Virus record (IMG/VR): IMGVR_UViG_3300042472_000301
Location: 28,901-92,900 of that record
Source of the DNA: a virus
Length of the DNA stretch: 64,000 bases
Strand: one strand, 5' to 3'
In this document: one piece after another, positions 9,000 to 18,886 of the stretch
Layout of the letters: every line of letters begins with the position of its first letter
Numbering within the stretch: the stretch's first letter is position 1
Made by a program: the position numbers and the translations under genes
The notes under the pieces: model-generated
Databases searched by the model: none
What the model was told of the DNA's origin: nothing
What the model saw: only the letters and a program-made list of their open reading frames with translations

Positions 9000-9661
9000 T
9001 GGTAACGGCTAAAAAGCCTGCGGTTAAACGAGCGCCAGTAAAACGGGTTGCAAAACCTGCGCCTGTTAGGAACCCAGACTTTACAGACAAGGTTGTTGAT
9101 CTTATCAAGTGGGTAGACAGTCCGTTCAAGCTGATCTCGGTGGTGCTGATTGCCTTTGTTGCGTTTGCTGGGTACTTTGCTTGGGACTCACGGCAAGTCA
9201 TTTTGAATGCAATCAGTAGCAAAAAGACAGAGCTAAAAGAGCCGTTGTTGGTTGAGGCTATTGCCAAGTCTTTGATCTACGATCTAAGCGCGGATGTGGT
9301 GATTGTGAATTCAGTCAATCTTCAATCAAACAGTCGCACAACCATTTTGGCAATGAGCAATCAGGGGCGTGAAAAGTCTCTCGAAGGCGCAATCAACGCT
9401 TTGTTTACCAGTTCGCCTGAACGCAACCGTGCAGTCATCACGATGTTCCAAGGAGAGGTGCATTGCGAGACGTTTGTGCCAAGCTCAAAGATTGGAGAGT
9501 ACGTTGTTAAACATGGCGTGACGTATATGTGTCGTGGCTCTGTACCGCCAGAACAAGGCAGGTTTGTAGGCTACATTGCGGTAGGCTTTAAGATACCGCC
9601 TAAGGATATTATTCAAGCGAAGACTCGCATTAACTTAGCAAGCACGGAGATGAGTAAATGA
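8999..9661 (+). CDS. Single-pass inner-membrane protein of the lysis cassette
   Basis: A 220-residue protein with a basic N-terminus (about 25 residues, Lys/Arg/Pro/Ala-rich), a transmembrane helix at about residues 45-62 (LISVVLIAFVAFAGYFAW), and a 155-residue presumably periplasmic domain. The topology should be N-in by the positive-inside rule. It is wedged between holin and endolysin with 1- and 4-base overlaps, where many phages encode spanins. However, it lacks a lipobox and the usual coiled-coil i-spanin layout, so a spanin call is not justified. Two cysteines (in GEVHCETF and TYMCRGS) could form a periplasmic disulfide. Confidence 0.6.
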   Translation: MVTAKKPAVKRAPVKRVAKPAPVRNPDFTDKVVDLIKWVDSPFKLISVVLIAFVAFAGYFAWDSRQVILNAISSKKTELKEPLLVEAIAKSLIYDLSADVVIVNSVNLQSNSRTTILAMSNQGREKSLEGAINALFTSSPERNRAVITMFQGEVHCETFVPSSKIGEYVVKHGVTYMCRGSVPPEQGRFVGYIAVGFKIPPKDIIQAKTRINLASTEMSK

Positions 9662-10194
9662 TTGATAACTGGAAACTAGCTTTTGAACAGATGCTCAAAA
9701 GTGAAGGTGGCTTCACAGACGACGAGCGTGATGACGGCAACAAGTTACCAGATGGGCGTAAAGGCTCAACCATGCTTGGCGTGACTCAATTTAATTGGGA
9801 ACAGCACGTTGGGCATCAGGTCACCCACGACGATATGCGTAAGCTCACTCCTGCGGATGTAGAACCCCTGTACAAGAAAAAGTATTGGGACGTTGTGCGG
9901 GCTGACGAATTGCCTTCTGGGATTGATTACCTAGTCTTTGATATGGGTGTGAACGCCGGTCCGGGTCGCTCTATCAAAATCATGCAAACCGCTTTGGGCG
10001 TACCTGCTGACGGTGGTTTTGGTCCGATGACAATGGCTGCTGTCTTAGCTGCTGACCCTGTTGTGTTAATTGAGAAGTTCAGTCAAGAGAAAGAGGCGTT
10101 TTACCGTGGTCTTGAAAAGTTCACTGTATACGGTGAAGGCTGGCTTAATCGTGTTGCAGCAGTTAAGGTCAAGGCAAGCTCGATGCTCGGCTAA
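9658..10194 (+). CDS. Endolysin, glycoside hydrolase family 108
   Basis: A 178-residue muramidase. The catalytic glutamate is E16 in LKSEGGFTDD, the GH108 signature. The helical catalytic domain continues through YKKKYWDVV and FDMGVNAGPGRSIKIMQ. The C-terminal part from about residue 105 (LGVPADGGFGPMT) is a PG_binding_3-type segment. There is no signal peptide or signal-arrest helix, so release depends on the holin upstream. GH108 enzymes cleave the glycan strand of peptidoglycan and are common in phages of Gram-negative bacteria. ATGA overlap with the preceding gene. Confidence 0.92.
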   Translation: MIDNWKLAFEQMLKSEGGFTDDERDDGNKLPDGRKGSTMLGVTQFNWEQHVGHQVTHDDMRKLTPADVEPLYKKKYWDVVRADELPSGIDYLVFDMGVNAGPGRSIKIMQTALGVPADGGFGPMTMAAVLAADPVVLIEKFSQEKEAFYRGLEKFTVYGEGWLNRVAAVKVKASSMLG

Positions 10195-10287
10195 ATTGTG
10201 GTTTTAAATTAGTGCGATAAAGGTTAAAATGTCAAATCAAGCGCTTTGTGATAAAACGCTCTCAAAATTACTTTTGTGGGTGGCGCT
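10195..10287 (+). other. Intergenic segment with a hairpin
   Basis: A 93-base AT-rich gap between the lysis cassette and the next module. AGCGCTTT (10240-10247) pairs with AAAACGCT (10253-10260) around a five-base loop, with one mismatch. No clear U-run follows, so it is only a weak terminator candidate. TAAAAT near 10225 could be a -10 element but has no good -35 partner. Confidence 0.3.
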
Positions 10288-10917
10288 ATGACCGCGAGCT
10301 TTGTTCTAACTTACGACAACTTAGTCACAACGATCGAGCAGTACCTCGAGCGTAATGACGCCGCCGTTGTCTCTCAGATCCCTGTATTTATCACGCTAGC
10401 TGAGTTTGAGATTGCTCAGCAGATCAAGACGCTCGGTCAGATCGAGGTTGCGCAAGGCGTGATGTCAATCGGCAACCCGATCATTCAGAAGCCCGCTCGT
10501 TGGCGCAAGACCGTGTCAATGTCGGTCACCTCGGGCGGTGAGAAGACGCCCGTTTTCTTACGCAAGTACGAGTACCTGACCAACTACAGCGCGGAGAGCG
10601 CGAACGGTCTGCCCCTGTACTACGCGGATTACAACTACGACAACTGGTTCGTGTCGCCTACGCCCGATCAGGCGTACACGTTTGAGGTGCTTATTTATCA
10701 GCGCCTACAGCCCCTGTCCTCAACAAATCAGACCAACTGGATCACAAACAACGCCCCCAACGCAATGCTCTTCGGGGCGCTCTTGCAGGCTGTGATCTAC
10801 CTAAAAGACGACGCACGTCAGATATTCCAACAGAAGTACGACATGGCAATGCAGGCGCTTAAAGTCGAGGACGTGACCCGCGTGGGTGACCGCTCAGCAA
10901 TCGCTGTGGACTCTTAG
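10288..10917 (+). CDS. Head-tail adaptor, SU10/phiEco32 type
   Basis: A 209-residue protein from ATG 10288. An in-frame GTG at 10276 is possible and neither has a strong ribosome site. It contains YDNLVTTIEQYLERND, IPVFITLAEFEIAQ, LPLYYADYNYDNWFVSP and AMLFGALLQAVIYL. This is the helical-bundle-plus-beta pattern of podovirus portal adaptors (T7 gp11 / SU10 adaptor class), which form the ring between portal and nozzle. A second, larger adaptor-like protein is encoded at 55916. Two adaptors in one genome is unusual. Confidence 0.7.
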   Translation: MTASFVLTYDNLVTTIEQYLERNDAAVVSQIPVFITLAEFEIAQQIKTLGQIEVAQGVMSIGNPIIQKPARWRKTVSMSVTSGGEKTPVFLRKYEYLTNYSAESANGLPLYYADYNYDNWFVSPTPDQAYTFEVLIYQRLQPLSSTNQTNWITNNAPNAMLFGALLQAVIYLKDDARQIFQQKYDMAMQALKVEDVTRVGDRSAIAVDS

Positions 10918-10925
10918 AGGTAACT

Positions 10926-12152
10926 ATGACCAACACCTACGTCAACCCGATCACGGGACAGACAATCAACCCGAGTCAGATCGGCTACGAAGCACTGACG
11001 ATCTCGGCAGACACGGAGCTCGACTGGCCAATCAACGGCACGACAAGCACAGACGTTGTTGCCGCAATCATTCAGGTCACCGCAACCGTGGGCAGCTTAA
11101 AGCTGTACCTGCCCTCTGCGCTGCAGGTGAGCACGGGTCAGAGCGTGCTGATTCAGAACATTGGCGCAATCACCTTTACGGTCACGGATATCTCAGGCAA
11201 CACAATTGTTTCAATTGCCTCGGGTATCGCTCAGTACATCTTCTTAACTAATAACACAACAAACAACGGCACTTGGTCTACTGTCACGTTTGGAGCTGGC
11301 ACCTCGTCGGCGAACGCTGCGGCTTTAGCAGGGTACGGTCTGACCGCAATTAGCACGACGCTCAATCAGCAATACGCTGAAAGTTCAATTTTCTCAAACC
11401 TCACATTAAACTCAACTTACCGCGCTCAGTTCTTAGTTTGGTCAAGCGGCGTGGGCACGATCACGCTGCCCACAGCGTCTACGGTCGGTAACGGTTGGTT
11501 TGTCATGGTGCGCAACGGCGGCACAGGCATCCTGACGCTTACCCCAAGCGGCACAGACACGATAGACGCAGCAGCTACGCAGCAACTTCAATTGACTGAG
11601 TCGTTGGTCATCGTCTCAAACGGCATTAATGGCTACTCTACGTTTGCCTACGGGCGCTCAAACACGTTCGCTTATACCCAGTTAGCCAAGGTCGTCACGG
11701 GAGGCACCACGACCCTCACGGCTGTTGAGTACGCCAACGTCGTGCAGGGTTACTCAGGGGCTTTGCTTTCAAACCAGATTGTCGTGCTGCCTTCAACCGT
11801 TCAGATTTATTACCTGAACAACCAGACGACTGGCTCGTTCTCGCTCACGTTCAAGACCTCAGCCGTCAGCGCAGCGACGGTTACTGTGCCTCAAGGTCAG
11901 ACCTTGACTGTGGTCTGTGACGGCACAAACGTCTACAACTCGTCGAGCGCCTCTGGCGGCACGGTCACGACGCTCACGATTAACTCAGGCTCGGCTGCTG
12001 CGCCCTCGTTGAACTTTACAGGCAACACGAACACGGGCATGTACCAACCTGCAACGAATCAGGTAGGCTTTGCTCTGAACGGCGCAAACGCACTCACGCT
12101 CACCACGTCCGGTTTGTTCGTGCCTGCAGGTGTTTCGGGAGGCGCGTTTTGA
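10926..12152 (+). CDS. Tail fibre-like virion protein
   Basis: A 408-residue, Thr/Ser/Gly-rich protein of predicted beta structure with almost no Lys or Glu. A ribosome site (AGAGGT) precedes ATG. The C-terminal phrase SAAAPSLNFTGNTNTGMYQP, followed by NQVGFALNGANALTLTTSG, is the widespread fibre module often found just before a fibre tip or chaperone domain. There is no intramolecular chaperone domain after it, so the trimer may be capped by another protein. It lies between adaptor and nozzle-like genes and overlaps the latter by four bases. Confidence 0.65.
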   Translation: MTNTYVNPITGQTINPSQIGYEALTISADTELDWPINGTTSTDVVAAIIQVTATVGSLKLYLPSALQVSTGQSVLIQNIGAITFTVTDISGNTIVSIASGIAQYIFLTNNTTNNGTWSTVTFGAGTSSANAAALAGYGLTAISTTLNQQYAESSIFSNLTLNSTYRAQFLVWSSGVGTITLPTASTVGNGWFVMVRNGGTGILTLTPSGTDTIDAAATQQLQLTESLVIVSNGINGYSTFAYGRSNTFAYTQLAKVVTGGTTTLTAVEYANVVQGYSGALLSNQIVVLPSTVQIYYLNNQTTGSFSLTFKTSAVSAATVTVPQGQTLTVVCDGTNVYNSSSASGGTVTTLTINSGSAAAPSLNFTGNTNTGMYQPATNQVGFALNGANALTLTTSGLFVPAGVSGGAF

Positions 12153-14173
12153 CAGCAAAAGTTATCTCGCTCAACATCAAGCCGGGCATCCAGCGCGATG
12201 GCACGCAGTTTGATGCGCCTGTCTATGTGGACGGCAAGTGGGTGCGCTTTCAACGCGGTCGCCCGCGTAAGGTAGGCGGCTACCGAGGGATTTTTCAGAA
12301 CGCCTCAGGCATTAGTCGCGGCATGATCATGAGTTCAGAGGATGGCCTGAACTACGTCTACTCAGGTTGGAGTGGCGGTCTACAAGAGTGGGTCACGGAT
12401 GATGACGACGGCGTGGGCTCGGGTCCGACCAACATTCAATTTTCTGGTGCTATTTTAACGATACCTACTTTGGTGGGTGGTAGTGCATACACAAACGGTA
12501 CTTATTCTGGTGTTTCACTAACTGGAGGCTCAGGCTCTGGTGCTATTGCGGATATCACAGTTGCAGGGGCTGTCGTTACCGTGGTGACGTTGGTTTCAGG
12601 CGGTATTGGTTATTTGGCTGGTGATGTACTCAGTGCTCCTGCAGCAAGCATTGGCGGCACTGGTACTGGATTTTCTGTTACCGTCGCCACTGTTGCTTCA
12701 AGTTTTACCGCAAACGCAAACAATCTCTGGCAGTTTGACATTGGCTTTGACTCAGGTGGCTCGGGCAATCAGACGATTGTGGCGCATCCGGGTCTAAATC
12801 TCGTGCACATTGACAACACGCTCAACACGCCAGTATTGATCGGTAACTTCCCAACAGGCGCGATGAGTCAGGTCGGCGTCTTCACGGCTGCTGGCACGAT
12901 GGTGATCGGTCCGCCTAGCGTGTTCACGATCGCCTCAGTCAACGCACTCATCGCAGTCGGTCAGACGGTGACAGGTACAGGTGTGCCTGCCAACACAACA
13001 GTGAGCATCGTGGCTGTGGGCGCGAGCACCACGACTGTGACGCTCTCAAACACGGTCTCAACGTCAGGCGCTTTGACGTTGACTTTTAACAACAACATCA
13101 GCGTGTCTGGTGGCTGCGTCATGCTGCACCCGTACCTCTTTGTGTACGGCAACAACGGGCTGATTAAGAACTGCTCAGCGGGTAACTTTCAAGACTGGGT
13201 CTCGGCTGACTCAAACGAAAACACTGTCTCTGCGGGCAAGATCGTCAAGGGTTTGCCCGTCAGGGGCGGCACGACTGCGCCATCAGGGCTCTTCTGGTCG
13301 CTTGACTCGCTTATTCGCGTGAGCTACGCGCCTACAACTGTGGGCGCGAGCACGATCTACTGGCGCTACGACATCGTGACGAGCCAGAGCTCAATCCTGT
13401 CGTCATCAAGCGTGATTGAGTACGACGGGCTGTTCTTTTGGTGCGGCGTAGATCGCTTCTTAATGTACAACGGCGTTGTGAGCGAGGTTGCTAACAACAC
13501 GAACATCAACTACTTCTTTGACAACGTCAACTACGCGCAACGTCAGAAAGTCTGGGCGACGAAGATACCCCGTTGGGGCGAAGTCTGGTGGTTTTACCCC
13601 AAGGGTGACGCCACGGAGTGCACGGACGCAATCATCTATAACGTGCGCGACAAGATTTGGTACGACGCGGGCGAGGCTCTAGGCGCTCGTCGCGCTGCAG
13701 GCACGTTTTCTGAGGTGTTTCGTCGCCCGATCTGGGCAGGCACCGAGACTAATGACTCGGGCACCTACACGCTCTGGCAGCACGAGACGGGCACGAACCT
13801 TGTGAATTTGAGTCAGCAAAGCGCGATTCAGAGTTACTTTGAGACGGACAGCATTGGCTGGGTCAACGGTGGTCCAAACCAAAACGACGCTGTGGGTATG
13901 AACAACTACATCAGGCTCGAGCGCGTTGAGCCCGACTTTATACAGTCCGAGGACATGAACCTGTACGTCACAGGCAAGGGCTACGCATCTGACGTGGATC
14001 AGGTGAGCGCGGCTTACGTGTTCTCGCCCACGACGCTCAAGATTGACTTGCGCGAGCAACGCCGAGAGATGCGCTTGCGCTTTGAGAGCAACGTGGTCAA
14101 CGGCAACTACGAGTGCGGTCTGAACCTGCTCTCAGCAGACGTGGGCGACATGCGCAGCACAGGCAACCCGTAA
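12149..14173 (+). CDS. Nozzle-like tail protein with an inserted Ig-like segment
   Basis: A 674-residue protein. The start is TTG (12149) overlapping the previous TGA, with GGGAGG about 8 bases upstream. The N-terminus KPGIQRDGTQFDAPVYVDG and the C-terminal half (IEYDGLFFWCGVDRFLMYNG, WFYPKGDATECTDAIIYN, GTYTLWQHETG) look like repeated beta-propeller blades, as in podovirus nozzle/tail-hub proteins. Residues about 97-190 (bases 12436-12711) form a separable domain with many GGT/GTT/ACT codons, unlike the flanks. This suggests an inserted domain cassette. The partial protein at the window start appears to be a second nozzle-type protein. Confidence 0.65.
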   Translation: MTAKVISLNIKPGIQRDGTQFDAPVYVDGKWVRFQRGRPRKVGGYRGIFQNASGISRGMIMSSEDGLNYVYSGWSGGLQEWVTDDDDGVGSGPTNIQFSGAILTIPTLVGGSAYTNGTYSGVSLTGGSGSGAIADITVAGAVVTVVTLVSGGIGYLAGDVLSAPAASIGGTGTGFSVTVATVASSFTANANNLWQFDIGFDSGGSGNQTIVAHPGLNLVHIDNTLNTPVLIGNFPTGAMSQVGVFTAAGTMVIGPPSVFTIASVNALIAVGQTVTGTGVPANTTVSIVAVGASTTTVTLSNTVSTSGALTLTFNNNISVSGGCVMLHPYLFVYGNNGLIKNCSAGNFQDWVSADSNENTVSAGKIVKGLPVRGGTTAPSGLFWSLDSLIRVSYAPTTVGASTIYWRYDIVTSQSSILSSSSVIEYDGLFFWCGVDRFLMYNGVVSEVANNTNINYFFDNVNYAQRQKVWATKIPRWGEVWWFYPKGDATECTDAIIYNVRDKIWYDAGEALGARRAAGTFSEVFRRPIWAGTETNDSGTYTLWQHETGTNLVNLSQQSAIQSYFETDSIGWVNGGPNQNDAVGMNNYIRLERVEPDFIQSEDMNLYVTGKGYASDVDQVSAAYVFSPTTLKIDLREQRREMRLRFESNVVNGNYECGLNLLSADVGDMRSTGNP

Positions 14174-14406
14174 TGGTGACCTATGATCCTCGCGGCCACA
14201 CTTGGGACTCATGGTGCTCGCTCATGAATGAGCTGTTTGCGCCACAACAACTAGGCGTTGTCACCGAGGACAAGTGGCGCGAGTGGGCAGACGGCATGTC
14301 AGGTAACGGTTACTTCATGAGTTCAAACATACCCGACAGCCGCAGCTTTGCTGATTGGCCAGACTGGGCGGCTTCACTTGTTGGCATTATGAGCATACAG
14401 CCATGA
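14173..14406 (+). CDS. Small tail-cluster protein, unknown function
   Basis: A 77-residue protein that starts at ATG 14173, overlapping the TAA of the nozzle-like gene, and ends in an ATGA overlap with the giant gene that follows. It is rich in Trp, Asp and Ser (HTWDSWCSLMNELF, ADWPDWAASLVGI). Similar small acidic proteins sit after tail-hub genes in several podoviruses. I do not recognise a domain. Confidence 0.65.
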   Translation: MVTYDPRGHTWDSWCSLMNELFAPQQLGVVTEDKWREWADGMSGNGYFMSSNIPDSRSFADWPDWAASLVGIMSIQP

Positions 14407-17400
14407 AGTACGCATTAGACAAAATGTTGCCGTTGAGAGCTTTTCAAGGGCGCGGTACGCCTATTGGCGGACGTGGTCTACGGTTATATGGTGATGGCGG
14501 TTACACTTCAGGCAATTACGACCCTAATTGGCTTGACAATACATTTCCAGAACCTGCTCCCTCTTATCAAGCCCCTGCCGACGCTGCGCCTGCGCCTGCT
14601 CCTGCCAATCAGTGGCAGCAAACGGTTAGCGACATCTATCAGCAAGAGTTTGGCAGAGCCCCTGACGCGAGCGGCATGGAGTCATTTAGCGCTGCGTTAA
14701 ATTCGGGCATGACGGGCGAGCAGATGCGTGAGACGCTCAGATCGAGCGCTGAAGGTCAGTCTTACGGTTTGTCACCAGACACGGGCGGTGGCGCGTTACC
14801 GACTGCCCTTACCCCAACCGAAGACTGGCAGTATCAGCCAGAGTCCTACGCCGAGTTCACAAACGCTTACTCTGCACCCTATTATTTGGACGTAAACAGT
14901 GGCGAAAGACAGGACGTAGCGCCTGTTCAGTATTCAGGTATTAACCTAGTTGACCCAAACACCTTGGCGCAGCATTTAGCACCAAACTTTGAAGGCACGC
15001 CAACGCAGTTTTACGACGAGCAAGGCAACTTGAAGGGCGTCCTAGTTGACACGGTTCGTGCGGGGTTGGGTACACGAGAAGGTGAGTTAATTCTTGACCC
15101 AATGTCCCTTGGACTGGCACTTAAACCGAACGAGACAGCATCGCTTGACAGCAAAATTCAGCAGCGCAACGAGCAGGGTCAGTTGTTGTTTGTTGACCCT
15201 TTGACGGGTGGCACAACAATCTATAACACTGGTGTGCCTGCTGAAACTGGCAGCACGGTTAAAGATCTGCTGTACATAAACGAAAGAAAGTACGGCGGCC
15301 AGATTCCTGCCGATATGGCGCAAGGTGCGTTACTACTTGCCGCTACGATGGCCACAGGCGGCGTTGGTGGCGCGTTGATGAACGCCGCAGGATTTGGTGC
15401 AGGGGCGGGTCTAACTGCAGCAGAAGCAGCTACTTTAATGGGCGGCACTCTTTCTGAAGCAGGCGCTGCAGCAACTATGGGCGGTCAACTCGCCTCTCAA
15501 GGCATCAACTGGGGCGCTGCTGCAACGCAGGCCGCAAAGACCGCTGCAATCAACGCCGCAGTTACCGCTGCACAAGGCGGCAACGTTGGCGACGTGCTAA
15601 AGGCAGGCGCTTTGGGTGCCGTTGCAGGTGGCGCAGGCGTTGCAGGCGCTGACTTGTTAGGCGGTGGCACACTTGCTCAGATTGGCACCCAGACTGCGAT
15701 TGCAACGGCAATTGCTGCCGCAAGGGGTCAAGATCCGCTCCAAGCAGCGCTGAGCGGTGCCATCACGGCAACGCTTTCAACCGTTATCCCTGCAGGCACA
15801 TCAGACGTATTGAACGGTGCGGGCATTACAGACCCTAGCATTCAGAAAGCAATTAACTCGGCGATTTCTAGCTCTGTTGTTGCGGCCGTCAGAGGCGGCG
15901 ATATTGGCACGGCTGCAATCATGGGCGCGGTCAACTCAGCGTTGACAAGCGTTGCGGGCATGATCGGCAACAGCCAAGTCGTGCAGGACATTAAAGCCAA
16001 CATCACAAACGCACTCACATCAACCATTGACTCAGTCAAGTACGAGATAGGCGCAACAAACGCTCAGGCGCTGCCTATTGAGGGGTCAAACAGGTCGCCC
16101 GTTGGCACTGAATTAGACACAGCGCCTTATGATGCAGATGCAGAGCTTGATAGAGTTATTCAGAACCTGCCTAGCAGCGCCTCGGGCGTTGAGTACATAT
16201 CTGCTGCGCCCCCTTTAGTGCAACAGGCAATCAATCAGAACACAAGCAATCCAGAGGATTTAAATCAGTTCTTTGCTAACTACACACCTAACGTTGGTGC
16301 GCCCTTAGGCACTTATGCCGGCGCTGTGACGAGTGATGTAAACCCGCCTGCCTTATCCTCTGGCGATGACTACATATATTACCGAGATGCTCAAGGCAAC
16401 GAGGTGTACGGACCAAGGAGCATGGCTCCTAGCACCGATACCACCGCGGGCAGCTTCTTAGGCGAGTACGGTGACTTAGCGCCGGCACAGAGTAGATTGG
16501 CGACTTTTGGCCAAGGCGTTGCCTCGGCTTTAGACAACACAGTGGGCGCTATCATACCTAGCGTTGCCCAGATGGCGTCTTACCTTGGTCTGCGAACGGG
16601 CGACCAAATAGCCCAACTGACTGCGTCTATGATTGGCAAGGACTACCAAGCCAACCCAGAGCTGATGCGTGAAATATCGAACAGGGTAGCCGAGGCGCTT
16701 AGTAACCCGTTTGGTAAGGCGTTTGGCGTAACTAACACCTCGGGCTACACGAGCGAGGCAAGCGGTCAAGCCCTACGTTTTATCAGCGAGAACTTAGATA
16801 AGGGCGCTGATTATTTGGCTGAGAAGACAGGCTTGCCCGCGGGCGATATCCGGTTAATAACAGACTCTATTTTGATGCGCCCCGGTACCGCCCTATCTAC
16901 GGTTAGAGAGGCCGGTGCGGCCGTCAAAGACGTTGGTCGTGGCTACGCTGATGCAGCCACAGGCGTTGTGAACGAAAGCCCCACAGGCGCTTACAACTTA
17001 GGCGCTACCGTTGCTGACTTGACTCGAGCGCCAGACACTAGCTTGATGCGTGGTGATCCCCCTACAAGAAACATCAACCTCGGTGAGATCATTGACGAGG
17101 CACCATCTTATGTAAGCCCTGAGAGGTTGTCAGCACCTGCGCCTGCTTTGGGTTATACACCAGCCGAAGTGGTTGCACCGTCTAGAGACGTTGCAAGCAT
17201 TTTTAATGACGCATTTGATGCGGCTGATCGTATTCCGACTTACGACGTACCTGAGGTATCAAGAGCCGCGCCTGTCACGCAGCTTGCGCCTGAGTCTCGT
17301 GGTGCGTTACCTACAACGCTTGCAGAGCCCACAGTTAGTCCAATAAACTTAGGCCCACGGCTCGATGCAAACTCGTTGGCAACCATCACCGAGCTCAAGA

Positions 17401-18884
17401 GCGTTATTGATCAAAGCAGAGACGGTCGCGCTGAGCCGCAACGGCAGGCTGAGAAGTCGTTGATTGACACTACGGTTAAGACTTACGCGCCAGAGGGCGT
17501 TAAGCCGTCTGTTATAGATTTTTGGAATAAAACGTTTACTGAGGGTGCGTACTCTGACGACGTTATTGACGGTATTAAAAACACCTTTGATAATAAAGCC
17601 GCCCCACCAGAGGTCATCTTAAAGCAGGTTGATAAAGCTACTGACCCGCTTAGCGCTGACGAGAAACTACCCGCTAAGCTAGAGATGCTCAGTAACGCAT
17701 CCAAGCTCGGTATCACGCCCGCTGAGGCGATTAAGCTTGGGTTGCTAAATAACAACGGCACAAAGACTGAGCTAGGCGAGATGGTTTCGCCTACGCCTAA
17801 ACCGCAGCCTAAGCCACAACCTAAACCTCAACCAGAGTCTGTGGCACCGCTCAGGCCAGTCAGGCCAGTGCTGCCAGTTAAGCCTGTTCTGCCGCCTAAC
17901 CCACCGCCGCCAGCTGTCTATCCACCGCCGAGCGTCAACCCGCCTATACCAACACCGCCAAGCGTCATCCCACCGATTGACGTAGTACCCCCAATCAATA
18001 TAAACCCACCTATCCCAACCCCACCACCCTTGGTTCAGGCAGCGATCACGCCACCTACGGTTGCGCCTAAAGCATCAGCACAGGGCGCTGCGATGACTCC
18101 ATCGTATATGTACGCAGGTGCTCAAGGCTCGGGTCCGGGGGCGTTGCCCGGTAACTTACAAAGTACATTCTTGCAAGGTGTGAACGTGAACGAATACAAC
18201 CCATTTGAGAACTACAACGTCTATCAGCAACTAGGCTCACCAGCGCCTGTACGCGCCGCTGAGGGTGGTAGCCCGCTACAGCTTGCGCAGATGCAACAAA
18301 GCGTCTCTGGGGTTGATCCAAGACTCTACAGCGTGCTGCAAAAACGCCAAGCACCTAACTACTTCACCTACGGTCAAGATGCGTCTGGCGGCAATCCTAC
18401 GACGTTTGCGGGTAGCCAATTGATGGGCAAGCCAACACCCGGCATCCCAGTGATCCCCACGGGTCAAAAAGCAGCAGCCGACTGGCTCTACCAAGGCTCG
18501 GGCACCAACCCTCTTGCAATGGCTGGTACAGGAATTGCCAACCTACCCACTGGCATGATGGCAGAGGGTGGGCAGGCTCATGGCGGCGAGGACGAGCATA
18601 TTCCTGAGTTCATCACGGGTGCGACTGGGCACTACGTCAGGGGGCGCGGCGACGGGCAGTCAGACGACATCCCCGCAATGTTGGCAGACGGCGAGTACGT
18701 CTTTGACGCATCGACCGTGTCAACGCTTGGCAATGGCTCATCTGACGCAGGCGCTAAGCTCCTAGACGCGTTTCGCGAGTCGCTCAGAGATCACACGAGG
18801 TCAGCACCCGCTGATAAAATACCACCAAAAGCGTCGCCTCTTGAGTACATGAAAGAAGCGCTACAAAACGTAGGAAGGAAATAA
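14403..18884 (+). CDS. Very large virion-associated protein with DUF4214-like segment
   Basis: A 1,493-residue protein (start ATG 14403 at an ATGA overlap). Residues about 70-115 (SDIYQQEFGRAPDASGMESF) match the DUF4214 repeat. Residues about 310-480 are an extended Ala/Gly stretch (e.g. GALGAVAGGAGVAGADLLGG) that could be membrane-active. A Pro-rich spacer (PKPQPKPQPKPQ and PP-rich runs) lies at about 1135-1225. The C-terminus contains MMAEGGQAHGGEDEHIPEF and IPAMLADGEYVFDASTVSTL, a conserved tail found on large proteins of related phages. It is probably an internal or ejection-associated virion protein. No enzymatic motif is visible. Function is inferred. Confidence 0.6.
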   Translation: MKYALDKMLPLRAFQGRGTPIGGRGLRLYGDGGYTSGNYDPNWLDNTFPEPAPSYQAPADAAPAPAPANQWQQTVSDIYQQEFGRAPDASGMESFSAALNSGMTGEQMRETLRSSAEGQSYGLSPDTGGGALPTALTPTEDWQYQPESYAEFTNAYSAPYYLDVNSGERQDVAPVQYSGINLVDPNTLAQHLAPNFEGTPTQFYDEQGNLKGVLVDTVRAGLGTREGELILDPMSLGLALKPNETASLDSKIQQRNEQGQLLFVDPLTGGTTIYNTGVPAETGSTVKDLLYINERKYGGQIPADMAQGALLLAATMATGGVGGALMNAAGFGAGAGLTAAEAATLMGGTLSEAGAAATMGGQLASQGINWGAAATQAAKTAAINAAVTAAQGGNVGDVLKAGALGAVAGGAGVAGADLLGGGTLAQIGTQTAIATAIAAARGQDPLQAALSGAITATLSTVIPAGTSDVLNGAGITDPSIQKAINSAISSSVVAAVRGGDIGTAAIMGAVNSALTSVAGMIGNSQVVQDIKANITNALTSTIDSVKYEIGATNAQALPIEGSNRSPVGTELDTAPYDADAELDRVIQNLPSSASGVEYISAAPPLVQQAINQNTSNPEDLNQFFANYTPNVGAPLGTYAGAVTSDVNPPALSSGDDYIYYRDAQGNEVYGPRSMAPSTDTTAGSFLGEYGDLAPAQSRLATFGQGVASALDNTVGAIIPSVAQMASYLGLRTGDQIAQLTASMIGKDYQANPELMREISNRVAEALSNPFGKAFGVTNTSGYTSEASGQALRFISENLDKGADYLAEKTGLPAGDIRLITDSILMRPGTALSTVREAGAAVKDVGRGYADAATGVVNESPTGAYNLGATVADLTRAPDTSLMRGDPPTRNINLGEIIDEAPSYVSPERLSAPAPALGYTPAEVVAPSRDVASIFNDAFDAADRIPTYDVPEVSRAAPVTQLAPESRGALPTTLAEPTVSPINLGPRLDANSLATITELKSVIDQSRDGRAEPQRQAEKSLIDTTVKTYAPEGVKPSVIDFWNKTFTEGAYSDDVIDGIKNTFDNKAAPPEVILKQVDKATDPLSADEKLPAKLEMLSNASKLGITPAEAIKLGLLNNNGTKTELGEMVSPTPKPQPKPQPKPQPESVAPLRPVRPVLPVKPVLPPNPPPPAVYPPPSVNPPIPTPPSVIPPIDVVPPININPPIPTPPPLVQAAITPPTVAPKASAQGAAMTPSYMYAGAQGSGPGALPGNLQSTFLQGVNVNEYNPFENYNVYQQLGSPAPVRAAEGGSPLQLAQMQQSVSGVDPRLYSVLQKRQAPNYFTYGQDASGGNPTTFAGSQLMGKPTPGIPVIPTGQKAAADWLYQGSGTNPLAMAGTGIANLPTGMMAEGGQAHGGEDEHIPEFITGATGHYVRGRGDGQSDDIPAMLADGEYVFDASTVSTLGNGSSDAGAKLLDAFRESLRDHTRSAPADKIPPKASPLEYMKEALQNVGRK

Positions 18885-18886
18885 TC

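Noticed and set aside
8999-9661. Spanin call for the membrane protein between holin and endolysin
   Set aside because: The position fits, but there is no lipobox, no embedded second frame and no i-spanin-type periplasmic coiled coil, so it is left as an unassigned membrane protein.
10240-10260. Intrinsic terminator after the endolysin
   Set aside because: The stem has a mismatch and there is no U-run, so it is listed only as a hairpin in the intergenic segment.
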